Below, one piece after another: positions 1 to 13,320 of a stretch of 64,000 bases of DNA (within the stretch, counting starts at the first letter, position 1; every line of letters starts with the position of its first letter). The notes below the pieces were generated by a model that searched no databases, was not told the DNA's origin, and was given only the letters and a program-made list of their open reading frames with translations. Origin of the DNA: Brachionus plicatilis (Eukaryota > Rotifera > Eurotatoria > Ploima > Brachionidae). The position numbers and the translations under genes are program-made. The stretch spans positions 189,188-253,187 of the forward strand of contig QEOQ01000626.1 in assembly GCA_010279815.1 (NCBI GenBank), in the 5' to 3' direction.

Positions 1-423
1 TTTTTCAAAAACATAAAAAATAAACGAAAGGAAAAAAATTGTGATCAATTTTTCTAGTCAAGTAATCCAAGTTTTTAATTTTCTACTCATTCCTTAGTTA
101 ATATCAACACATTAATTAACACATTAAAATATTATATTTAATAAAAATTTATAAGTATATTTAAAATTTTAAGCTTTTAAGCTTAGAAAGTGAATGCTGT
201 TAGAAATTTAAGTAATCAGTCTTGTCTATCAAACCAGCATCATTAAAATGATCAAATTTTTGTGATCAGTTGATCGCATTTAGAACAAGACCCAAAATAA
301 CTAATACAAAAATTATTTAAATATTTTTCATTTTAAATATTTTATGATAACCCGATAAAGGAAATGACAAAGCGTCGGTTTATATGAACATTGTCATTAC
401 CTCATAGAACAAAAAATAATAAA
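1..423. other. AT-rich flank downstream of the VRK1 gene
   Basis: I see no open reading frame or repeat in this stretch that I can support. It contains scattered GATC-rich words and T/A runs and probably includes the 3' UTR of the kinase gene on the minus strand. Confidence 0.4.
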
Positions 424-1838
424 TTAATAATTTATTAATACTTTTGACTTAGATTTATTGGAAGAGAATAGGCCAAAATTGTCGGCTCCTGTATACTTCA
501 GTGACTTGAGTGTATCATTTATTTTTGATTGAATTTTTGCATAAGGTGGTTCCGATTCGAATTCCAGTTTATTTACTTCATTTAAATAAAATTCTACAAA
601 TTTTTTTACACTTTCTAAAGAAAAAAAATTAAAAAAAAAAAAATTTAATTTTTTTTTGAAAATTATTTATTCTACCTGATACATTTTTTACATTCAAAGT
701 ATTTGACACAAATTCTTTTACATTATCCATACTTCTGAATTAAACAAAAATTAAAAAAATGAATATTTTATTATTCCATTACTTTGTTTTAGACTGCTGG
801 ACTTGAGTGGGATTTTTGAGTTGATCCATCCATGGTAGAGTACCACTTAACCAGTGAACAATACAGTAACCCAATATTTCTAAATCTGACCTTCTTGAAA
901 TTTCTATAAAATTTTTATTAAAAAAATAAAATTTTAAATAATTTTTAAATTTTAAAATTTAAATTAAAATTACGAGCTCCATTATGAGCATCCAAACTAG
1001 TATATTCAATAGTTCCATTGTGCCTGCGTTCAGGCTTAACCTGATACTTTTGATGAACATTGTCTCTTTCGAAACGACATGCTAAACCATAGTCGACTAA
1101 AAAGGACTCTTGGTCATTTTTTAGCATGATATTTGCTCCTTTTATGTCACCATGAGAATAGCCTTTTTGGTGAATGTACTCCAAGGCATATAAAACTTGT
1201 CTCATTAGATACATGACTCCAGCTTCGTTTATCTGATGTGATGAGCTGTCATCCAAAAATGACTGCAAGTCTTTTGAATAGCGGTCCATGACCAAAAAAC
1301 GATAGTCCTTTTCATTATATGTACAAAGACCTGAGGATATAAATTTTGGTATGGCCAAGTGATTTATGTTTTTATCGCGCTTAAAAATTTTTACTGAGAA
1401 AAATAGAATTTTGTTTAAAAAAATTTTTTTATTTTTAAATTTACATTGATCCTCTTTGGCGCAATTGACATAAAAATGACTTTCACAGAACAAAGGTCCA
1501 TTGTCCTTAGGCTCAATCTTGACCACATACTCGGCATCAGCTAAATTTTTGCTATTCTCGCCCTTGTTTGCTTCAATATGATAATTTAAAATTTTTTTTT
1601 TATTTTTAGCTTAAATTTATTATTTATGATTATACCTAAATATATAAGACCGAAGCCGCCTTGACCAATCGGCTTTCCTAAAGTCCAGTTATTCTTGAAA
1701 ATGTCTTTGAGTAAAAATCCGCTTGAAAATTTCTCTGGCATCTGATAGCCATTCTTTTTTTTGGCTGGGCCTAACAAACTCTCATTATTTTAATAAAAAT
1801 TTTTGCTAATTAAATAAACCTCTTGCTTTTGGGGGCAT
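424..1838 (-). CDS. VRK1: VRK1-type serine/threonine kinase, seven exons
   Basis: Vaccinia-related kinase 1 family: nuclear Ser/Thr kinase that in animals phosphorylates chromatin and nuclear-envelope proteins such as BAF and histone H3. My model has exons 1838-1820, 1770-1636, 1570-1445, 1393-974, 903-783, 734-676 and 614-424, introns of 48-70 bp, all GT-AG, 356 residues (human VRK1 396). Seen: start MPPKARG, P-loop GQGGFG (about residues 42-47), lysine in VVKIEP (K69), the VRK signature EPKDNGPLF, catalytic loop [14 protein letters not shown] in place of DFG, and [12 protein letters not shown]. The tiny first exon (19 bp) was chosen because its phase joins exactly and gives the usual basic N-terminus. 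The C-terminal tail is short. Kinase core is certain; exon 1 and the last two exons are inferred from splice signals. Confidence 0.9.
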
Positions 1839-2518
1839 TGTTATAATATTTTTAAAATTATCTAATTTCTATTTTATTTGATTGAGTAGAAAAAATATTT
1901 CTATTGCAACAACTCCTACTACATATGGAAATTTTGCATTCAATTTTTTAAATTTTAGATTAAGCTTTTGTCTAACTAGAGCCAATTTTATTGTCTCATT
2001 AAATTTAATTGAATTTAAAATAGAGTTAATATTAAACTGCCATTTAGTTTTATTAAACGTCAATTGAAAAAATATTAAATCGTCGATTAATTGTATTTGT
2101 TCGTAAATTAAAAGTATTAGTTTTCATTTAAAACAATAGTTATCAATCAAACAATGTCAATTAAAAAATAATTTCATAAATTAATTAATAAATTTTATCA
2201 GTTAAAAAATGCATAAATTTAAAAATAATTTATTTTTACTTTAATAGTTCTTGTGACTTGTTGACTGCTTTATTAGTAAGCTTACTCATCTTATATTTCC
2301 TCGCCGAAAGCAATTCCTAGAATGATTAAAGCACTTTTTTAAAAAGAAATTGATGAAAATTTTTTTTTATAAAATTTTTCAAGATACAATCAATTTAATT
2401 TTTTTTTTTTTGAATATCTTTGATCAAAATAGGCATGATTATTTTTAATAAAATTTACTAACATTTTCAATAATATTTTAAATAAAAATAGCTAGTGATG
2501 AAATTGAATATGAATTTT

Positions 2519-2743
2519 CAAAAGTCCCACCAAAGACTTTAATTTTTTTTTTAAATTTGCTAGATCAGTCTTCATATCAAAAAATTTATATACTCTTGGG
2601 TTGTCTAATGCAATAGATTTGCCATATATCAGAATTTTGTTGCAATTTTAGCATAAATTTCTTCTCAAGTATTTAAAATTTTAAAGCCTGGACTTGGACT
2701 TTTTTTTTGAAAAAAAAAATTAAAGTCTTTGGTGGGACTTTTG
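2519..2743. repeat. 33-bp perfect inverted repeat (fold-back unit)
   Basis: Positions 2519-2551 are exactly the reverse complement of 2711-2743 (core CCCACCAAAGACTTT), enclosing 159 bp. The element could be a short MITE or the two ends of a small fold-back element. No clear target-site duplication was seen. Confidence 0.75.
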
Positions 2744-2812
2744 AAAAAAAAAAATTTAAAGTCCAGACTTGGACTTGACTTGAGACTTGTGACTTTTAAA
2801 CAACTCTGATTT
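2690..2812. repeat. Dispersed ACTTG-rich repeat, copy 1
   Basis: A stretch built from repeated GACTTG/AAGTC words ending in a phrase close to GACTTTTAAACAACTCTG. The same ending and word set occur at 5915-5975 (inside the large OFD1 intron) and a related stretch lies at 35650-35870, so this is a dispersed family and not a local tandem. Confidence 0.5.
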
Positions 2813-3396
2813 GGATACAAAAAGTTTGCAAGATTTTCACCAGTCAACACAATTTTCGGAAAATTGTGGTAAAAAAAACAAATAATTGGGAAATAATTAA
2901 AAATATAAAAAAAGAATTCACTTTGAAATATTTCATGAACAATTAAAAATATAATATGAGTAGGGAAATATTATTCCGTTTGAAAAATGAGGGTCTTTTA
3001 GGGATCAGTAGGGGGTTTTTAAAAAAGTAAAAAAAATGTAATTTTCGCAAAAATTAAAAATAAATATTCGTATTAAGAATTAGAATATATTCGTTTTGAA
3101 AATAATTTGGGGTCAGTAAACTAAAAAAAAAAACAAGTCAGTGTTTTAGTATGACCCCTGTATAAAAAGTTGACCAAATAAAATAAAAATCATTATTTGA
3201 GACCATTAAATCAAATGATATAATTTTTTTAAAATAGATAGTTAACACGAATTCTGAAAGGGTTTAAATATTTAAAATTTATTATGGTTAAATAAATTTT
3301 TTGTATAAGGCCAAGATATTAAAATTCTTAAATTTTTAGTAAAAATAAAATTAAAATGTTTAAAAAAATTTATTTTATAAAAAAATCTCAAAAATT

Positions 3397-6300
3397 CTAC
3401 CACCCAAAATCGTCATCATCATCTTCATTAAGCTTACTTTCAACATGCTTATGTTCGCTTGACGAGCTTTTCTCGTGGTCAGACTTAATTGACTCAGAGC
3501 TTGAATCAGAATACTCAATTTTAATCCTGGTCTTTTTAACTTCCAACTCACTTAAATCTTCATTTATCTTTTCTTCTTTTTTGTCAAACATCTGCACGTA
3601 GTCATTAAGAGCAAAATTTTTCACAGGAGAACTTCTGCGCGTACTAGCTTCGCTTTTGGACGCAGATTTGGCATCCTCCTCAACCGGACTAGTCCTGTTA
3701 CTTAACCTAGCCCCTCTAGGCGATTCGTCATCTGACAAAAAACTATTCCGATCCACCAAAAGCTCAGATTTGGATCTGAGCTGAAAATTTCTGAGCTCAT
3801 CTTGTTCTTTTTCTAAATTTTTTCTCACCACATCCAAATCCGGAACACCATTATCTCTAATCAAATGTTCTATTTTAGAAAAATCCACCTGGCGAGTTTC
3901 TTTTTTTTTCTTTTCCGAATCAACTCTCTCAATCTCTTGGTTTAACTCGAGTCTCAACTCTTTGGCCTTTAGGTCCGCTTTTATGGTGGACTGAAGAAAT
4001 TTTTCCAAATCTCCAAAATCAAACTCACGTTTCTCTTTGCCCACAATTCGAATCTCTCTGGTCTCATCATCATTTATGGGATAATACTTTGACTTTACTT
4101 TAAATTGGTAATCGCGGTAGTTTTTCTCTATTTTTTCATTTTCATTTTCCAAATATCTCAGTCTGTCTTTGGTGCATTCCAAAAAATTCAAATCCAAATT
4201 TTCCATTTTTGCCGGAAGTATTTCTTCGCAGCTTTTGAGCCCATGCTGCAAAAATTCCACATCCTTTTTGACATCAGTTATAACTTCGTAGAGCTTGCGT
4301 TGTTCGTAAATTTGCATTTCGTACAGATCGCGCAGCTCCTCATTGAGCAAAGCATGGTCCTCTAGTTTGTCCTTGATGTCAAGTCTGTCCATGGCATCAT
4401 CCAGAATTTTTTCACCCTCATCATGGCACGACTGACGGCTCTTGTCGTCGAACACATCGTCAGCAGCCACTTCAGTGTCCATTACGGACAGGTCCTCATT
4501 TTTGAGATTTAACTTTGGCACACTGGTTCCCTGGTCCTCGAAAGTAACTGAGCGTTTGCGCTGTGGCACTTCCCTGGAAGACAATATTGACTTTGCTCTC
4601 CGAGATGAGAGGTGCTTTTCTCCAATTAATTCTTTGGATATTTCCAATTTTTGCTTTAGCATTCGGTTCTCTTGCACTATGAAGTCATAGTCCATGCAAT
4701 GGGAAAGTTTTTCTTTGAGAAGTTCATTTTCTTGTCTTAGGCACACTGATTCACCAAAGGTCTTCTGCAGTTCCAAATCCATTTCGTTTATTCTGATCTG
4801 TTGAATTTGGTACTGGTGTCTGATTCGGTCCAGGTGCGATTTTTCCATTTCGTTCTGGCTGGCATCTTGCTTGTTTTTGGCCTCAATGGATTCCAGAATG
4901 AATTGGCGCTGAGCATAGGACCGTTCTAAGTCCAGTTTGATTTTTTCGCGCTCATCTCGAATGCGCGCTTCAAGCTCGGCTTGATTTAGGCGCAGTTTTT
5001 CCTCGCGTTTCTTTAGGTCCTCCTCTATTTTTTCATACTTTGACGAGTCTATTTGCATGAATTTTGTCTGAGCTTCGACAGTGCGTTTAAACTGGGCCTC
5101 TTGCTCCCTCAACTGTTTAATTTCGTCCAGCAAGTGCTGGCGCTGAATGTAAATTTCTCGTTCTTCCAGCTCTTTTTTTTGCTTGAATTGTTCTTCCAAG
5201 GCCTGTTCCCGCTGATTTATCAAAGCGTTTCGTTTGCCATAATTGTTCTCTAGATCTTGGCGAAATGATTGAACTTCCTGTCTCATTTTTTGGCGCTCTT
5301 CGGCGCGCATTCTGGCCAGCTCAATCTCTTTAAATTCGGCGATCTATGAGAAAAATTTTATTAAAATTTATTATCTACAATTAAAATTTTTTAAAAATAA
5401 ACTCTTTAAAATGAAATTTAAAAAAAAAAGCCACAGCTTTCAGAGAAAGGAATGAGAGAAAATATTACCAAACCACAAAAATAGTAAATTATACCACAAC
5501 CACAAATTAAATTTTCAATCACAAATTCAGTTCTTTTCCACTAATCTAGTTATAATACCAATATTTTCTATTTTAAACCATATTTTGATTGCAATAACCA
5601 TGTATTTAATAAAATAATACCAAAAAAGTATAAAAAATAAAAAAATAAAAATACTATTGCTTTCATTTATTCAAAAAAGAAAATTTTTTTTTTCATTTGT
5701 GTGTCATAAATTTTAAATTTTTTGATATTTCCGAATCTTTTATCATTTTAATCAATTTTTAAACCTCTAAAATAATAAATTGTTTATTTTATCATCTTTC
5801 AAAAATGAGTCAATTTCAAGCTAGTTTTAATTAAAAATTAATATTTCAATTTTTTCCGTTCCATGTAGTTATTTAGGCGGCTACATGAATTTTAAGACTT
5901 TTTAAAACAAAAATTTCAAGTCAAGTCTAATGACTTGATTTGACTTTGACTTAATGACTTTAAAACAACTCTGGTTTGAATAAATTTAAGCAATGGTATT
6001 TTTATTTTGTTATTTTTTATACTTCTTATTTTTTAGTTTTTTTATTAAATTTAAAAATAAATATTATTATGTTTTATTCAAAAAATTAGCTATATTTCCA
6101 ATAATTTTTGATATAATTTTTTTCATATTTTTTTTCAGATTGAAAAAGCTATTTTTATTTTTCAAATTTTTTCAAAGCATTTAAAATTTGTTAACCCAAA
6201 TGGGTATCTGGCATTCGTTTGAAACAGTTTTCTAAAATTTTAAAATAATTTATTTCAAAAAAAAAGGTTTGTTTTTGACTTTAATCTTTAATTTAATTTA

Positions 6301-8454
6301 GCCTTTATCAAGGGTTTAGATTTTACTTGAAATTAAATTATATGATTACATTTAAAATTTTGTGTTTTAATTATTTTGCCCCATTTTGACATTTTTTCTT
6401 AACAATCTTTTTGAGAACGATTTTCTTAGAAAAGAAAATTTAAAAAATTTTATTTGGTTCCTCAAGACTTAAGAAAGGTTTTTTTTTATACTCATTTAAC
6501 AAAAAAAATGCTTAATTATCGATATTATTTTTATTTTTTTTGACTTTAAAAGAATTAAAATTTTACCAAATAAATTTATCTGGAGTAAGATTCTCGTATA
6601 CTTTTCCTTAATCAATTTTATTTCAAATTTCTTCAATTTCTAACTTAAATTATTGAAAAATTTATTATTTTTTAAATATTTGTCTGTTTTTTATGTGTTT
6701 GAGTATCTGCTATTAAAAAAAGAGCCCAGAAAGTAAAATTTTGAGTTTAAAATGTAGTTTATATGCTAATAAAACAATATGAAATTATTTCTAATTATGC
6801 ATAAATAATTTCAAAATGGCATTAATTTTTTTAATATTTTATTGCGTATTTAAATTTTTTTTTTGACATTTTCGAGTATTAAATTGTAAAAGCTAATTGC
6901 GTAATTTTTTAAGAATATAGAAAATAAAACAAGCCCTTTATTATAATATGAAATTTTTATTTTCGATTCTTTTAAATTTATTTTGCTATTAAAAGTTAAG
7001 TAAATAGTCCTTTCTTATTTTTATATTAAAAAAAATTTAAAAAAAAATTCTATTTGTCTGCCAGATCCATCAGCAAACTAATTTGTATGATTATTTTAAT
7101 AAACAATGTAGACAAATATTTGTATAATCTAAAATAATTTAAATTTAAAGAAATCTAGAAATAGATTAGTGAATTTTATTCGAAAGTTATATTTGATAAA
7201 CAATGCTTACGAAATAAAAGATAACAATAATTTTAAAATTTAATTTTGTTTAAAATTGACGAGTCTTTAAAAAAGATGCTCACATTGGCAATAATATCTG
7301 AAAATTTATGTTCTAAACAATTTTGGTATAGTTGTTGTAGGAGAAAAAAATCCACCATGTTTTCTTAAATAATCTCTCAAACTGAATTTAGATAAATCAA
7401 AGATGAAATTGAAAAACAATCAAAATCAATTATTTATTTTCAGTAGTTTGAAAAAATTTTGATGAACTATTCAATTTTTTTATAAACTCAGGTGAATAAA
7501 CATCGAATCTAAAGCATTTTCAAAAGAATTTGAGGCCTCAAAAAAATTATACATAAGTCTCAATTATTCTTAATTTTTCCAAAAACTGGACAAAGATTAT
7601 AGAGAGTAAAAATATTTTTTTTTATTTTTTTTTCAATTAATCAGATACATGTAAATAAGTCAAAAATATTAAATACCTTTTGATTCAATTCCATTTTGGA
7701 CTTTTCATCCAATTTTTTCTGATAAGCAACAACTTTGTCTTCAAATGAAAGTTTGTTATTAAAAAAATCGCTTTTGTCCGAATACATTTGATCGACATGC
7801 TGAAGCTTCATGCCCAAATTCGATGCTATATTATGCACTCCATCATAATCAGTCTGAGTTGATGCATCATTGGAAACATAACGACTACAAAAATAATTTA
7901 CCAAATACCACAAAAGTCCCTTAGTCTTAATAGCTTGATTATTTATCAGTTCTAAATAAAGTTTAGATTTATCGGATATTTTCAAGATGTGCAATATGTC
8001 CTCCAGTGAATAAACATCATTTAGATTGATGCCACATTCTGGCATAAATACAGACAAAGTATAGTCATACTCTTGAGCTTTGAGGTGATTAATAAGCAAG
8101 CAGTTGATGGTACTGAGGGCCAAATTTGAGCGCGATTTGTGTATTTGTGACTCTTGGGTGGCACGGGATTTAATTTGGTCAATATTGGGGTTCAGTTCAA
8201 GCACCAATTTATTTCTCAATTGAGACTAGATAATTGAATTTTAATTAAATTATTATAATTTTTTAAATTGTTTTTACTTTCATAGAATCAAAAATTCCTT
8301 TATTTTTGACAGTCTGTAAAAGCTTAATTTTAAGCTCTTCAGCTGTGAGGCCATCTCTTCTGGAACCTTTGATGGGCGACTTTTTAGGACTGCTCAAAAG
8401 GGAATGATTTGTTTGGGAATAGTCGAAACTAGTGTCTCTGGAATCGACTGACAT
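3397..8454 (-). CDS. OFD1: OFD1-like centriole/ciliary coiled-coil protein, three exons
   Basis: Orthologue-type match to OFD1, a distal-centriole and basal-body protein required for ciliogenesis. Exons 8454-8278, 8225-7677 and 5343-3397 join in phase 0 to give 890 residues (human 1012). The exon 1/2 junction reads IFDSMK-SQLRNKLV, which parallels the human N-terminus. A LisH-type segment with EYDYTLSVFMPECGI lies near residues 85-125. From about residue 245 the protein is a long charged coiled coil with QKK/REE heptads, matching the OFD1 architecture. The C-terminal 150 residues are acidic and serine-rich, ending DDDDDFGW. Intron 1 is 52 bp but intron 2 (5344-7676) is 2333 bp. A motile or sensory cilium is therefore expected in this organism. 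Confidence 0.85.
5344..7676 (-). other. 2.3 kb intron of the OFD1 gene
   Basis: This intron is far longer than the roughly 50-bp introns typical of the neighbouring genes. It contains a copy of the ACTTG-rich repeat (5915-5975) and AT-rich low-complexity sequence. I found no exon in it that keeps phase and no second gene. Confidence 0.6.
5915..5975. repeat. Dispersed ACTTG-rich repeat, copy 2
   Basis: Words such as AAGTCAAGTC, GACTTGATTTGACTTTGACT and a terminal GACTTTAAAACAACTCTG match the copy at 2690-2812 closely at the end, supporting a dispersed family. Confidence 0.45.
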
Positions 8455-8857
8455 TGTTAAATTTTAATTTTAAAAAAATGGTCATTTATTTTCAATGTGA
8501 GGGGTAGCCTTTACATTTATAAAGTGATTGCCATGGCAATTTTATTTTTTTCCCAAATCAATTTGCAGAATAAACTTGAATATTTTACATGATGAAAAAA
8601 AATTTATTTTTATCTAAAAAAAAAAAAAATTAACTCTTCTAACTCCCATTTTTTTTCATATTAAAGTTCATTTAAATGCTTTATATAAAAGAAAAATAGC
8701 GTCTTCCAAAATTCGGAAAAATAATTTATGTTCATGACATAAATTTAATTTGAATGTGTTTCACCTTTTTTTCTCGTTATAAATAACGCAAAAATTTTAG
8801 CAAAAAAAAAATTTTTTTAAATTTTATTAAGCTCAATTTTAGATTGTCATCTACAAA
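8455..8857. promoter_or_regulatory. Divergent spacer between OFD1-like and YbaY-like genes
   Basis: The OFD1-like gene (-) and the small beta-sandwich gene (+) start at its two ends, 403 bp apart, so both promoters must lie here. I cannot point to a specific TATA or factor site; the stretch is AT-rich with A/T runs. Confidence 0.4.
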
Positions 8858-9154
8858 ATGAAGACTATTAAGGGTCAAGCAACTTGTTCGGATAGTGGCG
8901 AGATTCCATCAGGATCTGTGGTTTTGGTTTATGTTTGCAAAGGTGCAGAGACCGTTGGAAGACAAACATTTCAAAATTTGACTCAATTTCCTATTCAATT
9001 TAATGTACAACTCTCGAATTTAAGTGATCAAGACCATGATCTTATAGTTAATGTTGAAAATGGTGAAAATTTGCTCTTTACAAATGGCAAGACAAAGATT
9101 GATCAAAGTCAATCGCTTGAAAACTTAAATATTGAAGTCAAAAGAATCGTTTAG
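8858..9154 (+). CDS. YbaY/YscW-like small beta-sandwich protein, copy 1
   Basis: A 98-residue intronless gene. Its sequence parallels the gene at 9644-9985: IKGQATCSDS versus ISGTVSCSDP at the start, then a proline, S-V-V/I strand, QFPIQFNVQ versus SFPFSFEFE, and a G-x-L-F/T-F-T-N/D strand. The pattern G-x-V-x..P-x-S/A-V-V-x-V, then P-F-x-F and Y-x-L-x-V-x-I-x.. D-G-x-L is that of the bacterial YbaY/YscW domain, a lipoprotein/chaperone fold. There is no signal peptide or lipobox, so a cytosolic product is expected. This copy has lost part of the last-strand consensus. Domain naming is inferred from pattern only. Confidence 0.65.
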   Translation: MKTIKGQATCSDSGEIPSGSVVLVYVCKGAETVGRQTFQNLTQFPIQFNVQLSNLSDQDHDLIVNVENGENLLFTNGKTKIDQSQSLENLNIEVKRIV

Positions 9155-9643
9155 AAATCAATTTTATTAAGCTGTTATTTCAATTTTTTTAATTAATTTA
9201 CTCTTTCTCCAAATAAAAAAAATTTAGAATTTTAATCTTCTTTTGAATTTTTTATTATTATCATTTATTTCAAAAATTACGCCATATTCGGCGATAACAA
9301 AAAGAAATTAAATTTTGATATATGAAATACAATCATTTTTTTATGTACGCTTCGGTAACTTTAAATTTTATTAAATTATTCATGTAAAATGCTCTAGGCA
9401 CATTACTGATCACAAGTTAAGTGGTAGAAATGCGCATCATAAGCAAATTTTTTTTGCGCTTGTCTAAGTATAATTTGAGCTAGGTGGGTCCAAATCTGGT
9501 TTCCAAACGCAATTAAAATTTACCCAAAGCAAAAAGCTTGAGGAAAGATTAAAAAAAAATTGAAAATTTTGCTTCTTAATAATATAAATTTATTAAAAAA
9601 AAATTTTTTTTCAAAAAACGCTTAAATTTTTGTAACTTTTTTT
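9155..9643. other. Convergent intergenic region with poly(A) signal
   Basis: Lies between the 3' ends of the two convergent YbaY-like genes. It contains an AATAAA hexamer at 9212-9217, 58 bp past the stop of the plus-strand gene. The middle (about 9320-9530) is less AT-rich than its surroundings but shows no open frame that I can support. Confidence 0.45.
9212..9217 (+). terminator. Candidate polyadenylation signal AATAAA
   Basis: Canonical hexamer 58 bp after the stop codon of the 98-residue gene. In such AT-rich sequence the hexamer also occurs by chance, so this is a candidate. Confidence 0.4.
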
Positions 9644-9985
9644 CTAAATTGGTATTACAAATACATCTATTGAATCTTTGATTGATTGAGTAGAGTGGTC
9701 TTTTAGATGAAACATTGTGTCAGTGATAAAAGTCAATTTTCCATCTTTTTTTATCTGCACTGAGAGATTATACTCACCAATGTATCTTTCGTCAATTACA
9801 CCATCATTGAATTCGAATTCAAAGCTGAATGGAAAGCTAGTTACATTGTTTATTTGTTTTAATCCGCAGTTAATGCTCGGACCACATGCTAATGAGCAAT
9901 CATTTACCGACACTGTTATCACTGAATCTGGCTCGATGGTACGGCTTGGATCGCTGCAGCTAACTGTGCCTGATATTTTTTTCAT
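9644..9985 (-). CDS. YbaY/YscW-like small beta-sandwich protein, copy 2
   Basis: A 113-residue intronless gene convergent with its relative at 8858-9154. It keeps the family pattern better: ISGTVSCSDP, IEPDSVITVSVNDCSLA, FPFSFEFEFND, IDERYIGEYNLSVQIKKDGK, FITDTMFHL. In bacterial YbaY/YscW proteins the same positions carry I-x-G-x-V, L-P-x-x-A-V-V-x-V-x-L-x-D-x-S, P-x-x-F and the final T-D-T strand, so the fold call is fairly firm. Four cysteines cluster in residues 30-41, absent from copy 1. No signal peptide. A eukaryotic role is not known to me. Confidence 0.7.
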   Translation of the reverse strand: MKKISGTVSCSDPSRTIEPDSVITVSVNDCSLACGPSINCGLKQINNVTSFPFSFEFEFNDGVIDERYIGEYNLSVQIKKDGKLTFITDTMFHLKDHSTQSIKDSIDVFVIPI

Positions 9986-10238
9986 TTTGATATTACCTTT
10001 TTTAAATTTGAATAAAAACTAAATTTTGGCCTTTTTGGAGCTTAAAATATTTTATTATGAAAATTTATGATATCGCAAAAAAAATTTATAAAAGTATAAT
10101 TAATCATTGTGTAAAAAATTCTAAAGTTAATTAGCAAATAAAATAGACTAATGTGTTTAAAATTTTAGTTTATTTTAAGAAAAAATTTTTTTCGAGATTA
10201 AAATGAAGAAAAAATAAAAATAAAACAAAAATAATGAT

Positions 10239-10514
10239 TTAATTGAGTTGGTCAACCAGCCGCTTTCGTCGGCTAAGCAGGGACAACGCAGATATAATGT
10301 CGTTTAACAAGCTTCTTTGGTCGACTGTGAGCTTTAAATTGGAAGTTTCATCGGCAATTGAGGAATCCGTGATTTCCGATTCAGTTTCTATCAAAAAAAT
10401 TTATTTAGTAATGACTAATTAAAAAATGAATAAATAATTACTAGCTAAGGTGAAAATGGTAAATAATGCAGCAATGGTGAACAAAATTTTGAGAATTTTT
10501 CTTTTTCCAAACAT
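10239..10514 (-). CDS. Short secreted-type peptide precursor, two exons
   Basis: Exons 10514-10442 and 10387-10239 (54-bp GT-AG intron, phase 1) encode 73 residues. The first 24 residues form a basic start followed by a hydrophobic core (ILFTIAALFTIFTLA), a typical signal peptide. The next part is acidic, then an amphipathic stretch (SLLNDIISALSLLS) ends at a tetrabasic RRKR, followed by the last six residues LVDQLN. This layout fits a prohormone or secreted peptide cut by a furin/proprotein convertase. No amidation glycine precedes the basic site and no known peptide family was recognised. A single-pass membrane protein is the alternative. Both exons keep frame, which supports reality. Confidence 0.6.
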
Positions 10515-12347
<1,833 letters not shown>

Positions 12348-13320
12348 TATCGTCAATGAAATATTAAATGTACTGTAAATTGTAAATTTTATGATTTTTC
12401 TCTAATTAAATGAAGTTTTTTTCAATTCTAATACTAACACAATTTCTTATTAAAATCTAATTGTTTTTAAATTTATTTGAATAATAATAAAATTAAAGGC
12501 ACCGCTTATGCAAAGAATGCTGACTCAATTTGTAATCTATATAAGTAGAAATTTGTGATTCTCTAAAAATTTTAAATATATTTTAAATAAAATTTTATTC
12601 TTAAATTGAAACAATTGATTTATTTTTTAAAATAAACATTACTTCTGAATTTGCTTTTTATTTTAGCGTATTGATTTGATTAAAAAAAATTTCGAAATTT
12701 CAGAAAATAAATTCTGATAAATTTGAAAAACAAATTTTTCCGTTATTTAATTTATTTTTTCTTAACATTTAAATGAATTTTTTCTTTTAAATTTCTAAAA
12801 AAATTTATAATTTTTAATTAAAAATAGCATAATTTTTTTTTTAAACTTATAAATAGAACCTAATTTCAATTTAACCCACATTTTTACTATATTTGAAAAT
12901 TCTTGTCAAAGTGATACCGTTAATTTGGAAAATTTTTTTTAGGTGAAAAATATTTTTTGTTAGCTGCAGATCAAAATATCAATTAATCTGCCCCATAATT
13001 CAGTTTAGAATGAAATTGAGTTAAGCGTCAGAAACCAAAGTTTGAGATTTTAACTTATATTTTATTTAATTTAAAATTTTATTGTCACTAAATTAATTTA
13101 TTAGAATAATAAAATTTTGAATTTTTGTCTCAATGCCTTCACATATTTTAAATCAAAATCTTTTAACTAAACTTAAATGAAAAAAATATTGAATTAAAAA
13201 CTGTTGCTCCGTTATATCTTGCTTGCCAGCAGTAGACTCATCTTTTTTGACTTTTAGAGATAAACAGCCCATAAAATTTATGATTGATATTTTTTGTCGC
13301 AAATGCACATTTTTCTACAC
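12348..13320. other. AT-rich spacer after RBBP4 copy 1
   Basis: The first 60 bp are still identical to the 3' flank of RBBP4 copy 2 and are probably 3' UTR. Beyond that the two flanks diverge abruptly. I see no gene in the remainder. Confidence 0.5.

Larger units (their letters stand above)
1839..3396. other. Intergenic AT-rich spacer between VRK1 and OFD1 genes
   Basis: No gene supported. Two overlapping 60-residue open frames near 1869-2067 are hydrophobic AT-composition products and are not accepted. The spacer holds one perfect inverted repeat and a copy of a dispersed ACTTG-rich repeat, both listed separately. Confidence 0.5.

Noticed and set aside
1869..2067. Overlapping 60-codon frames on both strands
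   Set aside because: Low-complexity AT-rich sequence; no start context, splice partner or family resemblance.
4105..5253. Several plus-strand frames inside the OFD1 exon
   Set aside because: Antisense of coiled-coil coding sequence; leucine/phenylalanine-rich composition comes from complementing K/E/Q codons.
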